Below, one piece after another: positions 22,228 to 33,588 of a stretch of 64,000 bases of DNA. The translations under genes were made by a program, and so were the position numbers. The notes under the pieces were generated by a model. The model saw only the letters and a program-made list of their open reading frames with translations, did not search any database and was not told the origin of the DNA. The stretch comes from Ottelia alismoides. Its lineage: Eukaryota > Streptophyta > Magnoliopsida > Alismatales > Hydrocharitaceae. Position 1 is the stretch's first letter. Each line of letters begins with the position of its first letter. Where the stretch lies: the NCBI GenBank assembly GCA_037367405.1, contig JAZKJV010006047.1, positions 1-64,000 of the forward strand. Direction: 5' to 3'.

Positions 22228-23396
22228 CCTAAATACAAGAAAATTCAAAAAATCAATCACCACCTATGTATATGCATTACTTGTATATTACTGTATATAA
22301 TACACATTCTTTTCATTGATTTATTCATACCCAAATTCAACTCAAATAAAAATGATTTCTTCTTGAAAATTGTGCATAAAAATCTTTTGTAAATAATAAA
22401 AATAATTGCAATAAAAATCAATATATGTATATTGTGTAAATTAAAACACTCTCAAAAAAAGTCGCAAAGTTCAACTTGTAAGATCAATATATTCTCCACC
22501 AAAACTCAAAATTCAACAAACTCACTTTCATTGTACTTCAACTTAAATAATCTTTAAAATGGAGATGGTTTCCTAAGAATCAAAGTTAAGATGTAAAATG
22601 TGGCTATTTGGGGTACTATTGTATATAATGCATATGAATGCTATGTACATTATTTATTTATTTTCTTGTATATATTTATGTATATCATATTTTTAATTAA
22701 TTGTAAATATTGCATTCAACTAATATATAAAATACAAATAAAAATCACAAAATAAAAAATCAACAAAATAAAATCATGTAAATATTGTATAGGTATTCCC
22801 TGCACGCTCTCATTAGTCGGTCCGGGTCTGTTGACCCAGGTCAACTCCGCATACCACACTCTTCATCCGTACATCTTGCATCCAGCCCGCTCTTCTCCTA
22901 ATTTTCCACACGCCTCCATTCACTATCTGGCTTAGCTTTCTTCTCCAAACTTTTATCTCAATTAACTCTCTCCATCGCCCATTCATTGGCTCTGTCGATC
23001 ACGCCTCAAGTCGCTCACCATTCAAATTCCAAATCATGTTGTAGACACTCTTATTTATATCCTCCAGTCGCCCACCATCGCCGATTTGATCGGATTTTCC
23101 ATGATTTTTCTCCTGAGATTGATCATAAGAGAGAGAAGGGGTGACAACTCTTCACTCTCTCAATTGGGAGTATAAGGAATCCTTGAAGGCCGTGATCCAG
23201 TACATGGCCGGAATACTCCACCTCCTCGTTTCACCTCTCCGCCATCGCAACAAATTGAGGTGCTTGATCTCTATTTAACTCCCTAGGTACCCGTAGATTC
23301 CATTTCTTAAATTTTACTTTTGCGATTTTGTGTTTTAATTGGTCGTTCAGTTAGACTAGATCGTTCCGTCATCTTCAACATCTGATCCACAAGATC

Positions 23397-23411
23397 GGGG
23401 GGGGGGGGGGG
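23397..23411. repeat. Run of 15 G within the C LTR
   Basis: Fifteen consecutive G after AAGATC. This may be real or a sequencing/assembly artefact. Confidence 0.85.
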
Positions 23412-25461
23412 TTTCCAATCACCTTTATCAAACTTCTCCATTTCTTATCACACATGTTCCCCTCCAGATCACCTTAGATCAGGAGATCGGTTCCTACTCT
23501 GACCACCATCATCGGAGCCCCTACTCTCTCTCATCATTTTCCCTCTTTTATGCATTAATAAACCTGCTGGAGCATAGCCTTTGAGTGTAGATTGCTTTGT
23601 AGGTCTTGGAAGCGTAATTGGGAGCGAGAACCAGCATTTGGAGGTCCACTTGGAGCTGAATATATCCCAACCTCCAGATCCTTACTTGGTGTTCTTCGAG
23701 CTCCATTATTCCAGCTGATCGCCAGAGGGGAGTCCCAGGAGTGATTCAGTGCCTTCAAGTGCAGATTTGGGTTGAGATCAGAGGATATTCTGTCGATCAA
23801 ATCTCGGGCATCCATCCATTCTTTCCAGTTCTTCCTTCGAGCTTCAACACCACACGATCAAGATCCCTCGTTCCAGATTTCATCATGACCATTCAAAAAT
23901 CCCTAAAATTCCATCATTGATCCATCCATCCAGAGTAGATCCACACCGCTCAAGCATGATTCATCATCAACCATCTGATATGCAATTCAGAGTAATCCAG
24001 TCGTCGATCTTGCCACATATTTAAAGGGTACTTTTGTGCCCACACCCCTGCCATTACTTATTTTGCAAATAAATCATGTAAGGACACATGTCTGTTTGCA
24101 TTTAATTGAACATTTCTTATTCCCTAGCATTTATTTTATTTTCATTATAGTCCCATTTGAACTACGAGATCATATGTGATTTTTGGGTAACTTACAAAAA
24201 AGGCCACTGCATGTTTATGTTATTAATTGATCCATGTAAATACTCTATTTACATATAGGTCCAATCCATCGAGGCTCACATACGCCCGCATGCGTTTTTC
24301 TGGAAATTTTGAACAACTGCCCCTCGTATTTATTTATTTGTTATCATTTAGTCTATAAACTCTATTTTTTTGCATACTAGTCCATATGCATCTGTATTTA
24401 TTTTGCATGATTAAAATTTAAAAAAATAGCAAAACACCATTAAAAATCCCACAAAAACTATGTTACCTTCACGTTAATTAGATCGTTCATCTCCAATTTT
24501 TCTTTTGTATTTTCATCATTTTTCTTATTTTTAAATACAAAAAACAACATAAAAATTCCCTATTTACGTTTAAAAATCAATAAAAATATAAAATTTTCCA
24601 AAAAAACTAAGAAAACCCTTATTGTGTATTTTTCTTTCTTTTAATTTCTTTATCTTTTTCTCATTTTTATTCCTCATAAAAACCAAAAAAATCATTAAAC
24701 ACGTAAAAACATAAAAAATATATAGAAATTCATAAAGAATTCCAAAAAAATATAAAGTGGATTTTTAGAAAATATAAAAATTTATCTTCCCGTGCCTGCA
24801 TTTTTTATCTATTTTTATTTTATTTTCTATTTAAAAATTCCAAAACATTCAATTTGTGTTCTTTTTTACTTTATTTTCTATTTTTGATTTATTTAAAAGC
24901 CTTAGAAATTATAAAATCCTGGAAAAATCCCAAAAACATTAAAAAAGGTCCAGAAACTCAAAAATAATTTTTGGTTAATTTTATGTATATTTTTGATATA
25001 CTTGGAAAATACAAAAAGAGTGGTTGGTTTTATTTATTCATTTTCTTTATTTTATTCATTCCATTGATTTCAATTTTAAAAAAATCTTTTGCAAAATTAA
25101 AAATCATAAAAAATATAAAATCAAAAACCAAAAAATACATAAAATTAAAATTCCATAAAAAATACAAAAATGAAAAATACAAAACCAAAAGTAGTATGCA
25201 TAGAAATTCCTCCTTTATTTCATTGATTTTTTATTGATTTAATAACCCTCAAGATTTTTGCAGCCTCACTTAGTTCGATCCTATATGATATACATTTAAA
25301 TAAATAACACTCATAGTTCTTGTGCTTACATTCTTTTATTGCTTGTTGGCTTGAGCTGTGAATAAAAATATAATAATTTTTATTGAGGGATTTTTAGGGT
25401 TGCAACGACACTGCAAATAATTTCATTAATTTTAAAACCCCAGATTTCCTTTTTCAACAAA

Positions 25462-25479
25462 TAGCGTCGTTGGTGGGAG
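25462..25479 (+). other. Element C: degraded tRNA-Asp primer-binding site
   Basis: TAGCGTCGTTGGTGGGAG lies two bases after the LTR end and aligns with TGGCGCCGTTGCCGGGGA with several mismatches. Confidence 0.75.
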
Positions 25480-26994
25480 GCACGACGAGGGTAGTTAGGT
25501 TTTCTCTTGACATGTTATTCTTGGTTGTATATACCTTTCTCTCTCTCTCTCTCTAATTTTGTCTATATTTTTGTGACATTTATATCATTGTTTATTTTCT
25601 GTCACATATTCTTTATCTAAATTTTTATCATTTATTTCATTAATTTATTTTTGTCTATATTTCTGTTATCCTTCTCATTATTTGTTTGTCTATATTCTTA
25701 CATTGTATTTTTGTTCATTGCAATAATTCTGTTTCTTACACATTCTTGTGTTTCCTCTTTCTTGCGAGGGCCCGACGAGCGAGAGCGACATTCCTAGGAG
25801 CGTTGGCACACCCAAGCAAAGCGGAGGCATCTCATTTCTTCACTGAATTGCAGGAGAGCGTAGGAGTGGAGGAGCAACAGATTTGGAAGAAGCAGATTTT
25901 TGGCGTTTGCCACTTTTTCCATTTCTAAAAGGACATTATATACCTTGTGTGTCTGGGGTCTGTTTCGCCAATTGCTGGTGCACTTGGGGGGCCTCACTGG
26001 TTTTATTTTCATTGCCTCATTTTTCGTTTTTTCTCATGGTTTTGTATGCTTGAGCCCCTAGAAGTAGGTTTTATTATCTTGCTTGAGAGTGGTAAACAAT
26101 TAGGCCCAAAGCCCCTAAACAAGAATTTCTGTGCCTATATAGTAGAGCGTAGCTTGGACTTAGTCAAATTAACCTATTCTTGCATGTTAATAGAAGTTAC
26201 TACTAGGACGGTTCTCGTGCATCATTTAATTTAGTTTATTTTCTATCTTTTATTTTATGCGCGGATTGCTTTTGCATGTAGAGTGCTGGTGACAAGGTAT
26301 GCAGCATCTATCTCATGCATGCATCATTGATTTTCTCATGCATCGGCTTTTTCAATTTTCATCCCTGTTTTCACTCACATAAGATCAAAAGGAATTGGAA
26401 AATTTGATAAATGATTTACTTGAAAAAAAATCCGAAAAAGTGACAATTGTATAAAATTGGGACTGCTAAAGAAATCTCGACCCTAAAACTAAAGTAAGGA
26501 CAAAAATATCAATTTTGGGAGACTAACCCCTTCATTGTTTGTAGGTACTTATCTCCAAATAAGGTGGGTGAGGACCAGCCATAACGATAGAACCCAAATC
26601 GCTAGACTTGTGCATTAAGTATCTGTACATCAATTTTCGGTGTATGGTTGCAAGCGTAAGCACTTGTCTCCGACCATAGAAAATCATTTCGGTGTGATGA
26701 ATCTCCTATCTCCCTTTGGGCCTGATATTGATTGTGGGAGGTTTGAGGATGTACTCTGGGCAATAGTGGTGACTCACTGGTAGTAAGCAACTTCTTGTAG
26801 ATTTACTAAACTTAAAATTGAAAAAAATAAAAGACCGAACTCTTACGGTCTCCAGTTGTGTCCAGTTGGTGAATCGAGGGTTTGTGTTGTTTGTTTGATT
26901 AGTGTAAAGATCCTTCCGCGCCCTTCACGTCCTTTTCTCATTTTCTTCTTATGCTGTCCTTTGTGTTATCACATCTTTCCCCTTGATATCGAAG
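25480..26994 (+). other. Element C untranslated leader
   Basis: About 1.5 kb. It opens with a T/C-rich tract to about 25765 that includes a (CT)n run at 25539-25554. It contains the block CTTAGTCAAATTAACCTATT near 26158 shared with O and D, GGGACTGCTAAAGAAATC near 26460 shared with B and D, and hairpin AGACCG/CGGTCT (26832-26837/26846-26851) about 145 bp before gag. No gene is seen. The small ORFs here look like chance. Confidence 0.7.
25539..25554. repeat. (CT)n microsatellite
   Basis: About eight CT units in the T/C-rich start of the C leader. Confidence 0.85.
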
Positions 26995-29040
26995 ATGTCA
27001 GATTGGAGCATTTCTCGTTCAGACTTTGCGAAGTCATTTCACACTCCGAACCGATCATCTTCTATTCGGGAAGACTCACTTCTCAAGTATTCCTCTTTCT
27101 CCACTTCACCATTCACCACGTTGATCAATCCATTGTTCAAGATTGACTCTAATCTTGAACTATCATTTGAGACTCCATCATTCTTGAGGACTAATCCAGT
27201 ACCGTGTACATTTTCAGAAATTGAGACAGTGCACTTGGTGCCACCAAAAGGAAAAGGTTCCATGGTTGAGCAGAGAGATATCAACAGCACGATGTTAGCC
27301 ACCATAGAGGCCATTCATGGACAGTTGAATGAACATGCTGACATCCAAGCCAGATTGATAGCTATGATCATCGAGCTAAGGAATGACAAACAAGATAGGA
27401 GAGAGGAGGATAGACACCCTGGGGAGGTGGGAATGAGGGGGGAGAAGATCCACTTATTGAGCATGTGGCTAAGCTTACACTGAAGGATGCCTATAATCCA
27501 GTGGCAGGACAGACGAACACATGGATCAGAATCCCTGCGATTCATGGGCATTTTGATCTAAAGCCCACCATTTTACCACTCCTCCCAATATTCCACAAAC
27601 ACATCAATGAAGAACCATATGCGCACCTCCAAAGTTTGATCGCATTTGTGGCACTTTACACTACCTGAATGTTCCATTAGAGGTAGTGAAGATGACAACC
27701 TTCTCGTTCAGTCTCATGGACAAGGCACTATATTGGATCAACCACTTGGGAAGGGTTGTCACAAGTTGAGAAGAGTTGAGGTCCGCTTTCTTGAACAAGT
27801 ATTATCCACTTGGACGTCTTAATCAAATACGATTTGGGATTGCCAACTTCTCCCAAATGTCTCATGAGCCTATTCACGAGGCATAGGTAATATACAAAGA
27901 CTTAACGAAAAAGTGCCTCCATCATGACATTCCAAAGACGCGCCTTGTGCAGAACTTCTTTGGGGGGTTGAGCATTGAGAACCAGAAGGTGGTAGATGCA
28001 GCTTGTGGGGGTCCCATTTCAACAAGGACGAGGATGTCCTTTATCAGATTTTTGAGGAGATGACAGGGAGTTCTGCATCTATTTATTCTTCACATGATTT
28101 GCAGAAGCATCATGTACCTTCTCCTTAGTACCCCACAAGGCGGTCAACATGACATCGTCACATGTCAGATCTGACCATTATAGACAATCTCCTATCCAAA
28201 GTGGACATAATTGAGAAACGATCCAAGGAGCTTGAGAAGCTTTAAGTGATCAAACATAGGACAAAGAACCTGGATAAGCTGGATGAGATAACCAAGCATT
28301 TGGAGCTTCTTGTCAATACAATTAGTGCATGTCAGAGCCCCCGAAACCTCTACTCGAGAGCATACTACTTCCACTTCAGCACAACAGAGTATCAGAGGAC
28401 CGTCTACAGTTCAACATGTTTACTACGTGCAGACCCCTGACTAGATCCAACAAAAGTCACCGATTGTACCGTACCAGCAGGAGATCCCATATATTCTTGA
28501 GCAGCAGTCTCCTCCTCCATCTCTCATTCAGGAGGTGAATGGCATTTGGTTCGATAGAGAGCGCAACCATCCCCATCCATCAGGACAAGGTCAGTTGGGC
28601 CAGAGGCCAGTCCACCACTTTCAGGGGTGAAGACCACATCCCCAACACTAGCAGTTCCAGCCTCACTTTCAGTCTCCACCAGACTTCCAGAACTGGAGAC
28701 ATGGACAACAACAGATGCAACATGCACATATTTACCGGCCTTACTACCAGCAACAATCTACATCGTATGGACAGTTTTCGCATCCTCCTCCTCCTCATTA
28801 CCAGGCACAATACTCTAGATATCATTAACCACTTTACTACCAGTCTGAGTGATAACCAGTCATTGAGCACCCAGAGGCACATTCAGTGAATCCCGCACTT
28901 GATCAACTAGCCCTGTTGATGAAGAACATGGATGATCTGACTCAAAGGATCGACGACCTGACCACCACGAAGACATTAGTTCCAGCACAGGTCGAAGCCG
29001 GTCCTAACAACTTCAGATGCAAGGAGCAATAGACCATGAT
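26995..29040 (+). pseudogene. Decayed gag of element C
   Basis: The ATG at 26995 starts an open run to 27483 (MSDWSISRSDF...). The frame then shifts, and 27465-27668 carries the segment before the gag core. The core follows in broken form: ALYWINHLGR near 27730, HHDIPK near 27925, FFGGLS near 27960, DAACGG near 28000. A coiled-coil-like run (DIIEKRSKELEKL) lies near 28205, then QEVNGIW near 28530 and a Pro/Gln/His-rich tail. At least three stops or shifts interrupt it. The order of parts matches the intact Gag of element B. Confidence 0.85.
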
Positions 29041-29619
29041 CCATCCATACCCGAGACATGTATGGCCCTTGATTTTACATGTTTATCTGACACCATTCAT
29101 CCCAGGAGCGATAGGAGATTGCAGCTGCCCGCCCACCAGTTAGGATTGGAGAGAGCTGCTGAGAGAGCTTCACCGACATCATCATCTTCTCCACCAGTAG
29201 TATAGAGATCCAGTGTTGTAGAGTCTAAGCTTGGAGTTTCACTACCTTCTTCTTTGCCACAATCATTTTCACCTTCTTTATTCAGAAAATACCAAAAAGA
29301 CAATAAAGAGAGATGCAATTCATAGTCAGCCACGAAGGAGAACACACCCGTCGCAGAATCTCCTTCTACACTAGCAGATGCAGCTCGTCATGTTTTTCAG
29401 TTTATTGTTTTACTTTTGTTTTGGGTGATACTGTGCAAACTGAATATGATCACCTAGTTGTAAATGATGACCCTATTTTGAATAAAGGAATTGAGCAGTT
29501 TGATGTTTCTCATAATTATGTTCCATTCCCTTATGCTTTGAATAAAACATAAAAAATAAAAAAAATAAAAAAAACACTATCTGATCCTGGAGTGGTAGAG
29601 ATACTTCATAATATATTTT

Positions 29620-30330
29620 TAGAGATGCCACTCCTTAAGGCCATGGAGTACATGCCTGCAGTGAAAAAGAGAATGAAAGAAGCTTGTACTCAAAAGCATC
29701 AACCAAAGCAAAACAGATGAAAGAAGATGGAGAAGCACATCTTGACCATCGCCACAATTCATGCCATCAACAACCTCCTACCCAAAAAAAAAGATAAGGG
29801 AGCACCTCACATCCGTTGCCACATCTTTGATTAAGAATTTGATCGTACTCTTCTCGATAGCGGATCCTCCATTAATCTCATGTCATCCTCGCTACTCACT
29901 GAGTTTGTGGTTGGGGCCTCTTAGATCCACCAGGATGATCCTTCAGTTTGTTGATAGATCTATCAAGAGGTCGAGAGGCATATTAGAGGACATTATTGTA
30001 ATGGTGCAAGGAATGAGATTCCCAGTTGATTTTGTTGTCAAGATATGGACATCTCTGCATCGTTACTCCATACCCCAATCATACTAGGTCAGTCATTCCT
30101 TCGAACGGCCGAAGAGGTAGTTGATTATGGTACTGGAGAGATCATCTTTCACTCTCATAGTGAAAAGGTGAAAATTGAGTCGATCCCCGATCCTAAACCA
30201 TCACCACCACTAGCAGTAGCAGATGAGAGAGAAATAGTTACACCGGATTCTGAGGACTGTGATTTTCTTACCAAGTTTGAGATACAGATCTGTTTACTGA
30301 TTTTATAGACATCCAGGAGTTCCTTTCTCA
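29620..30330 (+). pseudogene. Decayed aspartic protease of element C
   Basis: Basic segment (KKKDKGAPHIRCH near 29785), then active site D-S-G-S at 29856-29867 within LLDSGSSINLM. A frame change follows, then QFVDRSIKRSRG near 29950 and the IILGQSFL flap-end motif near 30078. At least one stop lies between the basic segment and the active site. The catalytic triplet is conserved although the frame is broken, so decay is neutral rather than at the active site. Confidence 0.82.
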
Positions 30331-30899
30331 GAAGGACCTTCTGGAAAGCACAATCACCTTGAGTTTCCTTGTTGAACATACTAAGTCGTTTGCTGATGGA
30401 CAGTTTGAGCTATATTATGAGGATCAGTTTGAGATATTGGAGGGTACATTGTAAATTCCATGAGACACATTCCTTTTCTAAGATCACTAATGATATACCT
30501 CATGTTGAGATATCTGAGCCACTTGCTGAGTCTAATGAGATATGCACTGATAAGAGACACCTTTCTGAGATTATTACGGAGATATCTGAGCACTTTGTTG
30601 ATGAGTTTATATAGATCTTTGAACACCTTGATGCACCAATCCTTTTTGAGCAGAGAGCATTTCTTGTATATCTATCTGACACACTTCTTGCTGAGCCGAC
30701 AATTGCCACGATGGACATTGCACAATGTAAAGATCATAGACCTTCTACAAATGCAATTGCATAGGTTGTCACAGAATCGATTCAGACCCCACTTGAGCTT
30801 AAGGCTTTACCTCAATGTTGAAGTATGCGTTCTTTATGCCCCCCAAATTTTCGGTCATCCTTACCTCACAGTTGATCGACGGACAAGAATCTCACGTGC

Positions 30900-31835
30900 T
30901 AGAGGTTCTAGAGAGAAATCACAAGTCTACTGGATGAATATTTTGAATCTTCGTGAGATTATTCCAACTTTGTGCTTGCATCATATCTACTTAGAGGATG
31001 ACAACAAACCCTCCACTGAGTGTCAGCGCAGTCTCAATCCAAACCTCTGAGATGTTGTCATAAAATAGATCAAGAAATGGTGTGATGCTGGCTTTATTTA
31101 TCCCATATCGAATTCCAAGTGGGTCAGCCCTTTACATGTGGTCCCGGAGAAATCTGGGATTACTAACGTAAAGAATAACTGTGGTGAGTATATTCCGACC
31201 CGTGTACCTACTTCAAGGCGTGTCTGCATAGATTATCGATGCCTGAATTCAGCTACCAAGAAAGATCACTTTACACTACCCTTTATTGATCAGATTATTG
31301 AGAGGTTGGCAGAGAAAGAGTTCTTTTATTTCTTGGATGGGTACTCGAGGTATAACCAGGTTTCTATCGCTCTTGAGGATCAGAAGAAAACTACTTTTAC
31401 TTGTCTGTTTGGTATCTATGCCTTTAGACAGATTTCCTTTGGATTGTGTAACACCTCAGATACATTCCAAAGGAGTATGTTGGCCGTTTTTGCCGACATG
31501 GTGGGTAGCTTTCTAGAGGTATTCATGGACGATTTCTCGATCTACAGGGATAGCTTTGACACATGTCATGCTCATTTAGACCTTCAACTTTGTTGTGAGG
31601 TAAACTTAGTGCTCTTGTGGGAGAAGAGTCACTTTATGGTGACTAATGGGATTGTACTGGGCCACGTCATCTCCAAACATGATATGGAGGTTGACTCGAA
31701 TAAGATTGATGTGATTTCCAAGCCAGAGCCTCCGTAGAATTTGAAGTAGTTGAGGTCATTCTTGGGACACGTTGGATTTTATAGGTGATTCATTAAGGAC
31801 TTCAACAAGATCGTCAGACCTTTGACTGAGCTTCT
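30900..31835 (+). pseudogene. Decayed reverse transcriptase of element C, cut by solo LTR E
   Basis: Begins with LCLHHIYLE near 30970 and has a stop near 31050. A 199-codon open stretch (31138-31737) then carries the finger motif RVCIDYRCLN, KKDHFTLPFIDQ and the polymerase box FMDDFS near 31530. Further stops lie at 31735-31737 and in the thumb segment (LRSFLGHVGFYR). The reading breaks at RPLTELL, where LTR E is inserted at 31836. FMDD in place of YVDD occurs in this lineage. Confidence 0.9.
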
Positions 31836-32151
31836 TGATGAAACCTTGTTTCATGTCTCTAAGTCACTGAAATTAACCCCTATCTTAGACGATGTGTCAA
31901 TAAAACCAGACAATTCCCTGTAAATACCAGAGTCATTGAATAAATTAAAAACACAAAAAATAACAAAATTAAAAATCATGGTGTTTTTAACCTTAAAAAT
32001 GCCCTCAAAAATATTTTCTGCCTTTATTTAACCTCATATCCATTTTTTTGTAGATCTCATCGAGATCTACAACTTTCATGTTTTGAGTTTTTCCAAATTC
32101 GGTCGTTTTCCCCTTCATTCCTTCAAATCTTTGTCCCAATAATCTGATCGG

Positions 32152-32610
32152 GCCACGTGGCTCCCTCTAATTGAGCCACGTGGCCCGGACCCCTTGCTCT
32201 TGCCGCCCCCTTTCCCTACCGTTGGATCTCTTCTAGATCCAACGACCTCACTGTCTCCACGCGTCCCGTTCACATCCATTGGATATACTCTGATTGTTTG
32301 ATCAGAGCTGTCCATTTCCGCCTCCTTCTGAACCCTTGGATGCGCTCTGATCAAGTAGATCAGAGCCACTCCTTAACGCCTTCACCCTAACCGTTGGATC
32401 GCAAGTTCCAACGGCCTACACACCATCAGGACCCTCCAGATCTTTGACCGTCTGATCTATGCCAGATGTGATTTGGACCGCCCGCCCGCGCCATGTCCTC
32501 CTTGTGCCACGTGGCGCTCCATACGCCCCTTGATCAAGCTGCCAAGATCTAATCCCTACCGCTCTTCAGCACCCTCTTCTCGATTGTCGGATCGAAAGAT
32601 CCAATGGTCG
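32152..32610 (+). promoter_or_regulatory. G-box and GATC dyad cluster in LTR E
   Basis: GCCACGTGGC occurs at 32152-32161, 32175-32184 and 32506-32515. Between and after them lie short dyads: TTGGATCTCTTCTAGATCCAA-type near 32222, CTCTGATCAAGTAGATCAGAG near 32345 and CGTTGGATC...TTCCAACGG near 32393. CACGTG is a known plant bZIP/bHLH site. Its function here is inferred. Confidence 0.55.
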
Positions 32611-33583
32611 ATGCTTCATCCCCTACCTCCGGTCATCTCTCTCCCACGTTCTCAACCTCGCAGACCAGCTTCCCCTTTCCATTTTTCCCCGAGTCCTCGT
32701 CCACCATCTCCACGTCTCAACACCTCCACGACGTCGCCCAATCATCCACGACCCTCGCGAGCAGCCACTCACTCCACGATCCCACTCCGCTCGCTCCATA
32801 TCCTTCCCACAATGCACACCCATCGTCATCATTACCACCTCCGTCACTCCTTAAATACTCCATCTCTGCCCCATTTCTCGGGTGTCAACCTTTACGAGGC
32901 GCATCGCCTAACCCTCTCCTCCTCCCCGTGACAGGGGGAGGTCTGATCGAGGCACGAAGACGATGAGCAGCCTCCGGTGAGACCCGCCGCCTTCCATGGC
33001 CGTGTCGCGGAGCTCAGCATCCGCTCGAGCTGCCCCACCTAGCTGAGGGGGTCCAACGAAGACCCGGGGTTCACATCGAACCCCAAGCCCAGCCTCCGAC
33101 CGTCATTATGTCCCAGGTAAGTTCCCTCAATCTCATTTGTTTATTCTTCTTCCTTCTCTTAATTAATTAGCTCGCTACACAAACCATCGCTCTCCATTGA
33201 TCACTTCATTAGCTTCGCCACATCACCCCATTCACACGTACAACTCATATAGCACTCTTCTCTTCTCTAGAACCTCGACACCCTCCGCCACCTTCACTGC
33301 CGCTCGTCGGTGGTGAAGCCTACAGGGGCTTCATTCCATTCGCACGCAGTCCCCTCCATTTCACTCGCACTCGTGTCCACGTTGCTTCGGCTACAATCAC
33401 TAACATTGCAGGGGGGCTTCATTCTTCAATGATCGCACCATCGTCGTAGCTTCTTCGAGCAGCTTCATCTCCGGCCTCCAGACAACCTCCAAAACAACGA
33501 CGATGCCCAGCCGCTCTGCCATGCTTCGACAAAGCTATTCAGGAGCAACTGGGGGTCGTCATCGAGCATGAAATCCGGTGGCA

Positions 33584-33588
33584 GAGAT
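33584..33588. repeat. Target-site duplication GAGAT, left copy of element D
   Basis: GAGAT precedes D's 5' LTR and recurs at 49296-49300 after its 3' LTR. Confidence 0.95.

Larger units (their letters stand above)
21957..25459 (+). repeat. Element C 5' LTR
   Basis: Starts TGATGAATCTGCATTTCATC and ends TTTTCAACA, about 3.5 kb. It carries the U3 dyad GGTCAAG-A-CTTGACC (22179-22193) with purine tract AGTAGGTGGAGATAAGG, a GC-richer core at about 22800-24040 and a long AT-rich tail. Solo LTR R is a relative in the opposite orientation. No credible ORF. Confidence 0.85.
31836..33588 (+). mobile_element. Solo LTR E, left part
   Basis: Begins TGATGAAACC inside C's pol. Flanks CTTCT (31831-31835) and CTTAT (50554-50558) are a 4/5 match and probably the old target duplication. 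Interrupted at 33588 by D and continued at 49301-50553, giving about 3.0 kb in total. It holds a dyad TTGTAGATCTC/GAGATCTACAA (32048-32058/32062-32072), three G-box palindromes, a series of GATC dyads and a consensus splice donor CAG/GTAAGT at 33114-33122. There is no internal domain on either side, so it is solo. Small ORFs in the GC-rich part are not credible genes. Confidence 0.85.

Noticed and set aside
32473..32966. Ser/Pro-rich ORFs of 120-152 codons in LTR E
   Set aside because: They are overlapping frames in a G-box/GATC-rich LTR core, without motifs or repeat support in another copy.
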